From assembly GCA_027186245.1 (NCBI GenBank), contig CP114500.1:72001-136000 (forward strand): a stretch of 64,000 nucleotides of DNA, in the 5' to 3' direction. Made by a program: the position numbers and the translations under genes. Positions within the stretch are counted from its first letter, which is position 1. Each line of letters starts with the position of its first letter. Shown here piece by piece: positions 37,372 to 49,123 of this stretch. The stretch is from Coriaria nepalensis. Taxonomy: Eukaryota; Streptophyta; Magnoliopsida; Cucurbitales; Coriariaceae. The notes under the pieces are model-generated. The model did no database searches. It saw only the letters and a program-made list of their open reading frames with translations, and was not told the origin of the DNA.

Positions 37372-38255
37372 GTAAGTGTTGCATAAATAGACAATGTGAG
37401 GATGGTCACCATCTCTTTATCTCTAGTGACATTGCGAGAAAAATATGGAAATACTTTAGTGCTTTATTCAATGTGTCTTACTTTGATCAACCTGTCGTGG
37501 ATCGTTTCTTATGGTGGAATCATGTGCTTAAGGGTAAATCTCAGTTCGCCGTTCTTGGCTCCTTGGTCCCTCCTTTGTTAGTTTGGGAAATTCGGCTATC
37601 TCGTAACCGTGCCATTTTTTATTATAAGCCCATGCAGAGTGACTGGGTTGTTTTCAAGGTTCAAAGTAAGGTTAAAGAACTTAGTGGCTTTGAGAATCTC
37701 TTCTCCTTCCTCCTCTTTTGGCCATCAAACTATCAGATTATTGGGTTGCCGTTTGATTCATGCTACTGCCCGTACTCCGATCCTTTGTCGCTGGATTGCC
37801 CCTCCCCCGGGAAGGTTTAAACTCGATGGTGCCTTGAAATGCTCTTCCACGTTCTCTAGTTGCGGCAGTGTTATCCGAGATCACGTTGATAAGTTCTGCT
37901 TTGCGTTTTATTCGCCTCTCCACGTGAACTCTAGTTTCTTAGCTGAAGTAGAGGGGTCTTTTCCGGGATATTCAACATGCGCTTAGATTGGGTGATTCTC
38001 CTTTGAATGTGGAATGTGATTCTCAAGGTTTGGTTTCGGCTTTCAACAGTAGCTGTCCTAGTTGGTCTATTATTGTCTCTGGAACACGATCCAATTTTGG
38101 CTTAATTCTTTTGACATTTCTATATCTCCCTCATATTTATTGAGAATGTAATATCGTTGTTGACACCTTTATTAATTTGCAAGGTCCAGATTGTTTGTGT
38201 TTTCATGCTGAGCTTTCCCTTCCCTCTTCAGTTAGACTTTACTTTTTAGATGATC

Positions 38256-40180
38256 ATGGGGGTCTCCCGAATATTAGGATGTGTAATCTTGGATCCGAAG
38301 TGCTCGAACTTGTGAGTTGCTAGAGGCTTGGTGAAGGTATTTGCATTCTAATTTTCTGAATTTCAGTATGCCAACCTGATTTCCTCATTCTTCACTCTTT
38401 CTCTAATTGAGTGGAACTTAACCAAAATGTGTTTAGTCCTTCCAAAATGCATGGGATTTTCAGAGACAGCAATAGCAGATTTGCTATCACAATTGATGAC
38501 AGTAGAGATAGATTGATCAAACCCCAAATCAGTAAGAATCTTTCTGAGCCAAACAATATGGTTGGAAGCCAAAGTTGTTGCTACATATTCAACCTCAATA
38601 GAAGATTGAGCAACAATGTTTTGCTTCTTAGAACTCCAGTTGAATATCCCATATCCTAGGGAGAAACAAAAGCCACTCGTGCTCTTGGAATCATCAATAG
38701 ACTATGCCCAATCACTATCCACAAAACCTTCCAAAATTAACTCTCCTCCTTCATACAAAATCCTATAGTTGAGAGTGTCATTCAAGTATCTCAACACTCT
38801 CTTTGCAGCTCCTATATGGACTTGAGAAGGGTTGTTCATATATCTAGATAGGATTCTGACATAATATATAATATCTAGTCTAGTAGCAATGAGGTACATT
38901 AAACCTCTAATTAGGCTTCTATGCATGGTTTCCTCTACCTTTGTTGATTCATCATCTTTCCTAAGTTTTTCATTTGCTATCATAGGGGTAGAAACATGAT
39001 TACTCTCTCTATTTTAAATTTCTTAACTAAGGACCTTGCTTACTTTTCCTGAGATATGAAGATACTCCTAAGCCTTGAAACACTTTCATTCCAAAAAAAA
39101 AGTTCATTAATCTCCGATCATTCATTTCAAATTCAAGCTTCATCTCCTCCTTGAATTTTTCTATCATACTATGATCATTACCAGTGACAATCAAATCATC
39201 AACATAAAATGAAATTATAAGAGAGAATTCACCTGACTTCTTAATGTAAAGAGTTGGATCACTCTCACTCCTCTTGAATTATGAATTGCACAAATGCAAA
39301 TCAATTCTGACTGATTCCCAAAGGCCATGAACATGAAGATATATGATCATCTTTGTAGACCAACACTGATATTCATCACCACTAAATATTGGAGGTGAAT
39401 GTAAGTTGATACCTTGATTAGAAGCTTTTACTATTTTTCAACTTGCTTTAAGCTTTTTGTGATTTGGAAAAGAACAGATGATAGGCAAGGTTTTTGCAAC
39501 AGTTTTTTATCTTAAATGTATTATGATACCATGTTAGAATTAACGTGACAAATACAAAATATGCTTCACCTAAAGAACACAAGAGCAGCAAACCCAAAAT
39601 AATAGAGGAAGAAAGGCAATGGTATAAAACTTCAATAGATTTTCATTGATAAAAACTTAATTAAATACAAATATACATCCATAAACAAAGTACAATAACA
39701 GTGCAATATTAAATGGCCACACAAAAACGTGAATAACATTTACACTCAATTAGAGCATTGACACTTACAATAAAAAAAACAGACAATGACTAAAATATTA
39801 GAAGAAAACTAGATTTCTCCAATCACTTCACTGTCAGAGAATCAAAAAATGCCATAACCTGATCCATCTTCATTCTAATTTCGCACGAAGCTCTTCCAAC
39901 AAGCTAACATTAATTCAAACTTGTTCCAATACATAAACAAACGGATTTAACCAGCCAAGATCAGAATTGATCTCAAAATTGCCAATAGAATAATAAAACG
40001 GAATCGAAGCTCAAACTTGTCTTCCAGTGAACCAAATCACATGAGACTTGATCTCACAAGTTTGTAATGATTTAGACTTGCTTCTTGTTGAGGAGTCTAA
40101 CGCAGAAAAATGATCCAAATAAAAAGGTCAACTTTTTTAGATCATCCTCCAATTAAGCAATTGGATCATGAATTCAAACA
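38256..40180 (-). mobile_element. Copia remnant on the minus strand with 5' LTR
   Basis: On the minus strand, reverse transcriptase with YVDDLIVTGND (near 39200) is followed by DIIYYVRILSRYM and SDWA motifs (38702-38983), then an RNase H tail (IVWLRKILTDLGF, 38363-38572) and a TKPL-like end near 38300. At 39524-39531 the minus strand reads TGGTATCA, the initiator-Met tRNA primer site. The LTR begins just beside it at 39532. Gag, integrase and the 3' LTR are missing, and several frame breaks are present. Confidence 0.82.
39532..40180 (-). repeat. Probable 5' LTR of the minus-strand Copia remnant
   Basis: On the minus strand this 649-bp segment would run from TGTTTGAATTC to AATTCTAACA, ending next to the TGGTATCA primer site. 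Its length, its ending and a GTTGAC-containing block near its start resemble the 644-bp solo LTR at 36728-37371, so the two may belong to one family. The outer end (40180) is an estimate. Confidence 0.55.
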
Positions 40181-40322
40181 ATCTCTACCCTCAGCTTGAA
40201 GCTCGCAAACCACAACCACATCCACCAATTGGCTTCATAACAACTCTGCTTCGAATAATGAACGTGCCAAATACAGACTCTAGCATTCATCATCTGTTAT
40301 GGGTGAAGAAAGTTAAAGTGCG

Positions 40323-42951
40323 CTACCCCATATTTGGAAAGATCCCAGAAAAATTGGGTAACTTATCGACATGTTTCAGAGCAAGTTCAGCAATTTGTCG
40401 GGTTCGGTAATCACCATGCTGAAATGCATCAACAAGGGCCGTACTCACATTTTGGTTTCCAGAGACATCATATGCAATATCATCTGTCCGCAAAAGTCTC
40501 TCCACCGTCCACACAGCCCTCCTCCACATATTCTCTGTACGTTTTTCAACTAAAATATCAAGTACAGGCTTAACTCCTTCAGCATCACACAACACTAGTA
40601 TACCCTGTTCAATATCAACTGCATCATCCAACAAAGTAGACAGTGCAGAAAGAGCAGCCTCTGCAACCCTCTCATTTGTATGGTCCAATAGAGCTACCAA
40701 CTTGTCCACTGCCTGCCCTTCCAGAAGACAAAAACTTTCTCTCAAAGAACATGTTCCTCTGTGGAGCCTACACAATCCGGTTATTGTAGGCGGTTTGCTA
40801 AAGCATGGAAAGATTGAAGCACAAAAAGGAGGGGGTGGGAACTCGGGCAGTTTGGTCAAGTGTATGGTTTCTAGGGACAGATTTTCCAATGCAGTAGCAG
40901 AAGCCATCTGTACATTGTGAAGGCCATTAGACTGAAGCAGTTCAATGAACAAAGCAGCAAGACTGTAATCACGACAAAATGCAATAGCATTGGGCTCGTC
41001 GTGCAAGGAAAATGTAACCCTTGCAAGAATACGCACAAGCCCTTCAAGAAATGGAGTCACAAAGCGGCTGCCCCTAGTCTCTCCTTGCCGTATTCTAACT
41101 ATTCTAGAGTAAACCAGCCTGAAGTAATCATCATCAAGCATTTGCCTAGTGAGGCCCAAATCCCTTTCAGGAAGGTCGGCTAGGAGACCAACAGCAGCAG
41201 CCTGCTCTTCTGAGATTCCAGTATTTTCTGATATGACCTTAAATAGACTTCCTAGCTGACCTACAGTGCCACGTAGAGCGTCAGCTAGTTCCTGACCCAT
41301 GTGTGGCGAGAGATTCTGGAGGAGTCTTATGGAAGCTACACGCAGATCCTGCTGTGGAGCCTCAATAAACTGAACCAAACTGATAGTTGCACCAGAACTT
41401 TTAATGGCAGCAACAACATTTACAACGCTAGAAGGAGAATTGGTGAGCCCAACAAGAACCTGGAGAAGCTTACATTCAATTGCTGGGCCAGTGTTGCTAA
41501 TGAGATGTAGCAGATTATGGACTATATCCTCCGAAATCAGAGTGGTTTGATTGTCCGGTCCCACTGGGATGGAATCAAAGTCATGGCCCGAGTTGACAAC
41601 ATTGGCAAGAATTGTTGCGGATACCTCTTTTAGTCGCATGGGAAGTTGGTTGGAACCCACGGTGAAAAGGTCTTTTACAAGTGGGGGGAGTATTCCTTCT
41701 TCTATCAATACTTCTGCACTTGCCTCAAACGAAGAGATCTGGTTTAAGGCTTTCAAAGCAACTTCTCTTGACTGCATATTACCGCTCCTCATGATGTTGA
41801 TCAGAGACGACCCCACCGTTTTAGCCACAAGGACCTTGACATCGTTATTCAAAACTAACTCACCCAGAAAAGCAGCCATGGCCAGTTTGGTTTCTGGTCG
41901 ACCTGAAACAAAGCCCATTAAACGGGATAAATTATTATAATCTGTCATGGAATCTTAAGAATATGATTCTCAGTTGAAGAAAAAATGCACGCACACCTTT
42001 GAGGATCAGTGATAGAAGAGGCTTCAGCCTACCACATTCAGCCATCTGTCGCACATTATTCTCACACTTTTCAAGGTTCTCCAATATTTTATCAGCCTTT
42101 TCCACTGTCAATACATTCTCTGAATTACTACTAGTCATTCCAACCAGTATGAGAATCCCTCCATTGACTGAACCAATCTTCTTGCACAAGGCCTCAGATT
42201 TGGAGAGCTCATACAATAAGGACACAGCTTCCTCCCGCTCTTTAGAAAGCTCATGCGACAAGAACTTTACTATTGTGCGTACAGTGTCACCCTCAGCTAA
42301 TATTTCCTACAAAAGAGTGAAAACGGTTAAAAGGAAACTAAAGTGGAATCTATATACCATACTTGTCATTCCAATGAAGCCAAACCTGGGAACAACCTTA
42401 TTATCATCATCTTCCTGCACCACAATGCAAAGTGTTTCCAAAGCTCTGCACCGAACTTTGCGACTAGTGCTCTTCAACAGACCAATAATCATAGGTACCA
42501 CCCCAGCATTACGTACAATATGCTTATTTGATCGGCTGTTTTGGCTGACAAACTGAACATACTTCAAAGAGACCATAATGTCGCTTTCTGTGCTGTCTAG
42601 ATTTAATGTCCTACGAGTCATATCGAGCTGAGCAGCTTCATTCCTGGCAGTCCATTCTTCGATGGTGTTCCTCAATGCAATACTAGGGTTAAGATCCGTG
42701 CTTTTTAACTCTCTCTGTGTCAATGGACACACTAGCTTCCTTCCACTCTCCTCCGATTCCTTAAACCACTTTTCGATCGCTTCTCTTTCAAAGGTTTGCC
42801 CAGTTTCTATGGTAACAGGATCATGCATGACTTGCTTTGTTAGAGGGCAGACAAATGCATCATAAATAGGCTCAACGCGCAGTCTCTCAAAATAATTGCT
42901 CTCTTCTGACTGGCTACCTGGATCATAACTCCCATCCCAGCTCCCAGCCAT
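40323..42951 (-). CDS. PUB43: U-box/ARM E3 ubiquitin ligase, PUB43/PUB44 (SAUL1) type
   Basis: Three coding exons join in frame: 42397-42951, 41997-42306 and 40323-41902, giving 814 residues, about the length of Arabidopsis PUB43/44. The start MAGSWDGSYDPGSQSEES is nearly the family signature. The U-box lies at about 25-100 (VEPIYDAFVCPLTKQVMHDP...EREAIEKWF) and recruits E2 enzymes. Armadillo repeats fill the rest, ending KLPNFSGIFPNMG. SAUL1/PUB44 suppresses premature senescence and acts at the plasma membrane; PUB43 is its close paralogue. An acceptor-like site (TTACTTTAG) just before the ATG suggests an intron in the leader, whose first exon probably lies near 43.7-44.1 kb. I cannot decide between PUB43 and PUB44 orthology. 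Confidence 0.95.
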
Positions 42952-44806
42952 ATAAGCTAAAGTAAGCCCTACAAAGAATAGAAGTGCATAATTACACACA
43001 AATCACTCATTAAAGGCCTGAAAGAAAAAATGATAACATTAACAAAAGGGGGCACGCCTAGATATGCATTATGGGGATGGATAAGAGAAAAAGTACTGGC
43101 TGGCAACCCCTAAATATTAACTTTATTGAATAAATCATATTACTCCAGTAGCTAGAAAAAGAATGGAATCTTAGCAATTTGACAAACATGGCTGGCTATA
43201 GGTATTAGTTGTATACTTTTATGTAGTAGTTAAAGGCAATAAAATTCAACTTAAAAAGAAAAGCTTTGCAGACAAAAGGCATATAAGAACTAAGGCAATG
43301 ATAGAAGAAGACCAGGACACAATCATCTTCCCAATGTTCGATCCAAAAAATCTGAAACAAGGACCCAACCGCTCCAAATCTAGTAGGAATATGATTCACA
43401 AAGCTACTCTAACTGGCACTCTAGGATGAGTTCCAACGAGAGTTTTGATTGCTACTATGAATTTCGGGTAGCTGAATATGTGATCCGTTCTACCTCCCTA
43501 TGGAAAGAATATTTTAATAAGGACATACACAAGTTGTAAAAGCAGCTTTATGCTCAAATATCACACAATTTAACCGGACTTCTGGAGACTGAGACTGAAT
43601 TAGATCTTCTAATGGTGTTGAAAAATGAAGCTTGAGTCTTGCCAAACCCAGAAACCAATACCCACTCAGAGCACAGTAATCATGAATCACGATCAACAGC
43701 AGCACGAGAATCTGAAAATGGACACAAAGAAGTGGGGGCGGTGAATAGCCATACCTTTTCCCGTCCCCCTCTTTACTTTCAACTGAAAAGCTTCGGAGAA
43801 AAGCTAATTCAAGTTCAAAATTTCCCAACAAAGCACGAAGGTAGAGATAGATTCGCTGGGCGAAAAGAAGAGCTAAAACATGACAAGTTCTGTTCTTCCA
43901 TGGAGGAAGAGAAGGGGGAGAGAGAGAAATACTCTGACGGGTTCAGCCGGAATTGGGTATTTCTGAGTTTGTTGTTTAGTTTAAGTCAGAAGAGAATAGT
44001 CAAAGAAAGAGTTGGGAGGAGAAGAGAAAAAAGGAAATGAATAAACCGGAAAGAAATGATGTGAAAGAGAAGGTTAAAATGATTTCAAATGATATGAATC
44101 CATGATAGAATGTGAAGAGAGGAGAGATGTTTGAGTCGGATTTATGACCCAAAGCTTCGGACAAAACCAGGCTGGCTGGCTCCTGGCTAGCCCAGCTGCC
44201 CTATTATTCCATTTCATTTCATTTCATTTTATTAAGATTAAATCATCATCCATCCAGCCATATGGCGGGCTTCGCGACAGCCTTTTCTGTTAACAGGAGA
44301 CGAAACGGCATGTCGGAAGTGTAATAATTTTACTTGGGAGTTGTAATAAATGTACGTATGGAGGAACATGCATCACCTTTTACCTTTACGGGCACACTAC
44401 AGAACGGGAATGACTGTATTTTACAAACACTTTATGAGCAACGATGCCGATAGCAGTAGAGCTCTATATATAATGTTCCTTCACGGAAAATACATGCTAA
44501 AAGAAAGAAACATTCAGACTCTGATAACCGCAAACATAATACTAGTTCCGGTTTCAGTTCCAGACACAGAGCAGCAACACATGAGTTCTGGAACCTTATG
44601 GGCTGCCGACAAGTGTGAATCACAGAGGATGAAGGATCCAATCAACGTTACAAAATTTTGTGGGGTCTTTGCAAAATTCAACAACGGGGGGGCATGATTT
44701 TGCAACACACGCTCCTCACTCTCCCCTTCCCTGCAACTTCTACAACATTTTTGCAAACACCCGCTCTTTTCTGATGGGCTATTTCTTGCAATTACACAGG
44801 GAAGGG
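42952..44806. other. PUB leader intron/promoter and spacer
   Basis: No separate gene is supported. The part up to about 44.1 kb probably contains the 5' UTR intron and first exon of the minus-strand PUB gene. A short CATTT pentamer run occurs near 44210-44228. Open frames such as 43639-44040 look non-coding. Confidence 0.45.
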
Positions 44807-46287
44807 TCAACTAATCTCCTCCGCGAAAATGATATCAAAGATGAATTCAACTGCACAAAACCATGCTATCAGATGGAAAATACATTATTACATGACGCGC
44901 ATAGATCTTAACGCAACACTAGGAAAGAGCCAACTAGAATACAGCTAAACAAATGTCTTGATCCCAAACCTTCCTCTTTGGGAATGTTCGGCTGGTCAAC
45001 CAAGAGCTGCTGCAGAGAACTGAGATCTTGCACACTGTAATCACAAAAAAAACATGAAATGGGCATGTATTGTAGGTGTAGAAGACCACTGATCATAAAC
45101 TATCAAGAAGGAGTAGGACGACAACACCAATCTCACTGCAATACTTTTACTCTCCCGAAATTTAATGTTTAACATTCATAATTGAACTCTAAGCAGATGG
45201 AATCAAGAAGGAAATCAATCAGTTATTCAGTGCAGAAAGTGCATACTTGGGTTTCAAGATAAGTGCTGGAAGTGCTGAGACCACAGATGATTTAAGAAGG
45301 TACCTAGCGAACAAAAAGAAGAGATTCAATCATAGCCTAAGCCAATTTGACTTTTACCCAAAATCAATTTGACCCAGAGCAAGTTCAACAGGTTACTCAA
45401 AGTGTGTGTCAGAGGGGAAAAGAAGGATCGGAAAAAATATTGAAACCAGTGCCTCTGTCGTATCTATTAAGATCTACCAACCAACATAATTAAAAGCAAG
45501 TACTACAATTTTGACAACAAAGGACGCAGCAATTTGATTTTAAATATTAGTATCTAGTACAAGATGCAATTTTATTTTACTTTTCCTGAATACATCAAGT
45601 AAGAGTAGATTTCTTACTCAGAGTGGTGCATGTTGTGAAGAAGCAAAAGGCCATCCAAGCAGTCTTCAAGACTGGGCTTTATGCCAACTCTTAACTGTAG
45701 TTGTTTCATAGAAGGATGACTGGAACCACCACCTTTCACAATTTGCTTACTATCACGATGAATCTTCTCAAGAGAAATAACTATGCCACTAAATTCTTCC
45801 CTGAATTTTTGTATCCAGATTCAGGGAAATTTTTAAAATGTGATTACAGACAAAAAAAAACTAAGAGAACGAGACGACCCTTTTGATTCGTTTGCAAGCA
45901 CTTGCTCAGTAACAAACGAAATGCATAAAAATGAAAACTTACATAGTCTTCTTCATAGAGAACAAGATAAGCTCCATCGATTCCATCTGCTTCGTCATCA
46001 GAGCATCTCTAATGCCACGGACACAACTCAGACTGCCATAATTCGAACGATCTTGAAGCGCCTGTTCAATTCACCGGTTATAAATTTTGATACTCCATCA
46101 TGAAAGCTGAGAGAGAAGCATAATTAATAAAGGTAAAATTTTGGGGTAGAATTACCTGCAACCTCTCAATGATGGAGGAAGCGTTCTTGAATTGTGAAAT
46201 TAAGCGAGCCTGAAGCTCATCCCAACGGTTCATCTCGTCTCTAACTTTCCTGAATCTTTGCTGATATTTCCTCACCACAGTCTCCAT
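44807..46287 (-). CDS. Small conserved protein, At5g43822-like
   Basis: Six exons join in frame on the minus strand: 46156-46287, 45943-46061, 45618-45800, 45247-45303, 44970-45034 and 44807-44850, giving 199 residues. The product starts [20 protein letters not shown] (predicted coiled coil) and contains [40 protein letters not shown] and [12 protein letters not shown]. It ends [12 protein letters not shown], as in the plant family annotated as uncharacterised protein At5g43822. If exon 5 is not spliced, a different C terminus results with a stop at 44908. The function is unknown. The gene is divergent from the broken Vma22-like gene, with 219 bp between start codons. No lesion is seen. Confidence 0.85.
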
Positions 46288-46506
46288 TGCAGCTCTTGTG
46301 TAGAAGAAGAAGAAGATCTTAGCAATAGTGGTTCAATATCTACTGAAATAATAGGTTTGCGCCCTTTGGCGGGGGCCTACCCCCATCGTTTTACTTGCTT
46401 CTACGAAAATGGGGGTAATATGGTAATTTAGAGATAAAAAGCAAGTACTGTCTACTAAAAAGATTACGTTTGTCAGAGACGAGAGCCGACGAGGAAGTAG
46501 ATTTCC
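46288..46506. promoter_or_regulatory. Short divergent promoter region
   Basis: Only 219 bp separate the minus-strand start at 46287 from the plus-strand start at 46507, so the two genes probably shared a bidirectional promoter. A GC-rich block (GGCGGGGGCCTACCCCC) lies in the middle. Confidence 0.5.
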
Positions 46507-48089
46507 ATGGAGGAACAACGAGATCCGGCGCAAAGCTCCGAAACGGAAATCGGAGAAGAAGCACCACCATCGCTACCGTCATCAGAGCAGGATCAAGAGA
46601 ATGCTGCTCTGCTCTTTCTGGACTCCATGGACAGCTTTTTAGTTCTGTTCGATTCATTGTCTGCGACCCTCCGCCAGGTCTTTTTTTATATTTTCTGTGC
46701 TTTCTGACTAGTGTTTGTCAGTGATTGATCTCTTAGTTATGAATTCTGATCCCACAAATTCCTTCATACTATATATGTTTTCGAAAGAAGTTTCTAATGG
46801 ATTGCGAGTGATGATGCTATCTTGTCTTCGTTTGACTTGACTGTCAATATCATTTTCTGCGTTAAACAGGGATGGCTGGAATTAGAGTGTTCGACATTCC
46901 ATGGGTGTCTCACAAATTAGCAGTTCTTTATTGGACTGAAACACCAATCTGCTGCTACATCCTTGCGAGTAACCCAATATCATGGTATTTATTTTTATTT
47001 TTCTCATGTTTGCTCTTTCTTTTGTTCAATATTCATTGAACTTGGTTGGTACTATCAAATGTTTATGAGAGGAACTTTTCTGATTGAAAGATTTTGTTTT
47101 CAGTCGATTCTGGGGTAGCACAACCAGATTTCTCACTGTGCAAATGGGCATCATCTGATAGTGGAGGTTGCTTTGAAGAACACAAATAGAAGCAGGACAG
47201 ATTGGAGATCACGTCTAATAGTAGTCCACAACTAAGAAATCGGATCACTTCTGATTTCCGGTATGGCCAGCCAGTACATTAAAAAAATTCTGTCTAATTC
47301 GTTTTTTATTTTTTCTCACCCTGAGACAGGTGTAGCTCAGATATCAGAACAAGATTAAATTATCAGATATCATTGTGAACTAGCTCAGGTATCAGAACAA
47401 GATTAAATTATCAGATATCATTGTGAACTAGCTCAGGTATCAGATATCATTGTGAACTAGCTCTAGAAATCTACAGCTAGATATTGATTTATACTTTTAT
47501 ACTTGCTATACCTGGTTAAATAACTGTACTATATCGAACAAAATATTCTTGTTTCATACCTGAGCTAGTTCACAATGATATCTGATAATTTAATCTTGTT
47601 CTGTATATTTCTGTGAAGGAAACCTCCCCGAAGAAAGATGATCCAGTAGGTTTTCCGCTACTGTTAAAATTCTTTTTCTTTTTCTTTTTTTTTCCCTTTT
47701 TTCTCTTTTTGTAATGGCTCTGTTTCCTGGATTAGCACTTCCATCGCAGTTGATTGATATGCCCAAGTGATTATAAGATTTTGTTCTATCGTTGTAGGTT
47801 CAAAGGGAGCGATTAAAATCACAGTCAATGTTTGGGACTTTAGTTTCTCCAAAGCTTCGTGCTACTCAACTTTCATTTGAGACAGGTGTGGACTTAATCT
47901 GTGTATTTGTGTGTAATTCGAGATTATCATCCTTCCCGTGTATGCATAATTACTCTATTCCACAGGCATTATATTTTTGTTTAATTCTTGCAGCATTTGA
48001 AACACTAGTGGAAGTAGAAAATAAGCGTGCTTCAATTCTATCCCTTTTTTGAACAAGTGAAGAAGAAAATGGAAGGCACCAAGGGATGA
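46507..48089 (+). pseudogene. CCDC115/Vma22-like V-ATPase assembly factor, broken
   Basis: The first exon (46507-46677) is open and contains LLFLDSMDSFLVLFDSLSA, followed by the family-type GWLEL at the start of exon 2 (about 46870). In exon 2 the frame changes twice (RHSMGVSQISSSLLD, then KHQSAATSLRVTQ). A TAG stop lies at 47187-47189. A later exon (47798-47885) reads MFGTLVSPKLRATQLSFET. The last exon (47994-48089) has one extra T in a T-run at 48044-48049, giving TGA at 48050, before the expected end KKMEGTKG. The layout matches the plant coiled-coil homologue of human CCDC115/yeast Vma22, an ER factor for assembling the V-ATPase proton channel. At least four lesions make a normal protein impossible. 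The family assignment is from memory. Confidence 0.78.
47347..47601. repeat. 46-bp perfect inverted repeat with a duplicated left arm
   Basis: The 46-mer starting GAACAAGATTAAATTATCAG and ending AGCTCAGGTAT is present at 47347-47392 and again at 47395-47440 (period 48). A partial third copy follows at 47441-47463. Its exact reverse complement is at 47556-47601. The transcript could fold into a long hairpin. It lies within the broken Vma22-like gene. Confidence 0.93.
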
Positions 48090-49123
48090 AGAAGCTCTTC
48101 GTTATTGAGGTGAAATATCACATCGATTCTTAAAAGATTCCATTTTCCCTTCTGTGCCTATTTTTTTCCCTGTCAATCTAACTTGGCCAGAAAGGATATA
48201 GTAACACATCCAGTGAAGTCAATCATATCACAGCTTCTTCGTTTGAACAAATTTCGAATAGATTCTAGGGGAGAAAATGAACAATTCTTTCCTCTGCATT
48301 AACTGATTTCGTGACAGATGTATTCTAATTACTCATCTCTGGCAGGCCTGCATTGCTGCGAAATTTTGGACTCCTAAGTGATGCAATCGTTTATTGCAAG
48401 GCGAGCTTTCAAAATGATTATGATTGTTGAGCCAAAATGGAAGATTCATCATTCAATTATATTATCTTGCTGGTGGAAGGCTTTCACAGTTCTTTGCTCC
48501 TCTACGATATAATGGTAGTCTTAATAAACTTTCGCATCTGCTTTTACTCTTTTTCAATTATTATTTATTTATTTTTCTATGTTTTGGTTTTCGGTAACTA
48601 ATTGCAGGAACATTTTTTGTCACAAACATACTTTTTATCCATTATTCCATATCATTTGGCATCTTGGGGTATGCTATCGACTTGTGCATCTATTATCACT
48701 CTTTGAAGTCCGAATACTACTCATTGTGTTCCTCAAGTTAGTTAGAAGGATTTCAGCTGAGGCTAAGCAAAGTAAAAATGCAAACTTTCATTCTAATAAA
48801 TAACATTACAGTGCTAGTCACCGGGAAATAAAGCTGTCCAATCAGACAGGACTTGGTTCTCCTGTGAACAAGGAGTTTGTTATTGTAATATATTGGTTCT
48901 GCTCCCAAGATTTCAATCACCCTCACTTGCCCAATAAACAAACATTAAAACCAAAATAATACAGTCATGCTCATTCGAATACAACACCCATCCAGATTCC
49001 AGCTCTTGCTCCAAACTATACAAGCGTAGGTGAAAAGAATTGCTATTACGGAAGAGCCCTTACAAACAAAATGGTGGAAAACAAGAAAGATGAAGTATAA
49101 GAACAAGTTTGTGTTCATCTTAG
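48090..49123. other. Spacer between convergent genes
   Basis: The 3' flanks of the plus-strand Vma22-like remnant and the minus-strand EH gene meet here. No further coding sequence is recognised. Confidence 0.5.

Larger units (their letters stand above)
31811..38250 (+). mobile_element. Decayed LINE (L1-like) interrupted by later insertions
   Basis: Pieces in order are an ORF1 part with a zinc-knuckle stretch (FCSYCNVQGHSLEHCRRKNP, 31840-32199); an endonuclease domain (WNCR..., IVWGGDFNV, SRLDRVLIS; 34388-35040); SDHCPLV and linker (about 35680-36200); the start of reverse transcriptase (RQGDPISP, near 36270); zf-RVT (about 36400-36720 and 37377-37560); and an RNase H domain (FKLDGALK...VECDSQGLV; about 37810-38060). 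Most of the reverse transcriptase, including the catalytic YADD box, is deleted around 36296. Stops and frameshifts occur throughout. The RNase H tail is typical of one group of plant L1 elements. Confidence 0.88.

Noticed and set aside
40168..40410. Plus-strand frames overlapping the PUB 3' end
   Set aside because: Antisense to the PUB ARM repeats with no similarity of their own.
43639..44040. 133-codon frame upstream of PUB
   Set aside because: Purine-rich and without known similarity; it lies where the PUB leader and promoter are expected.
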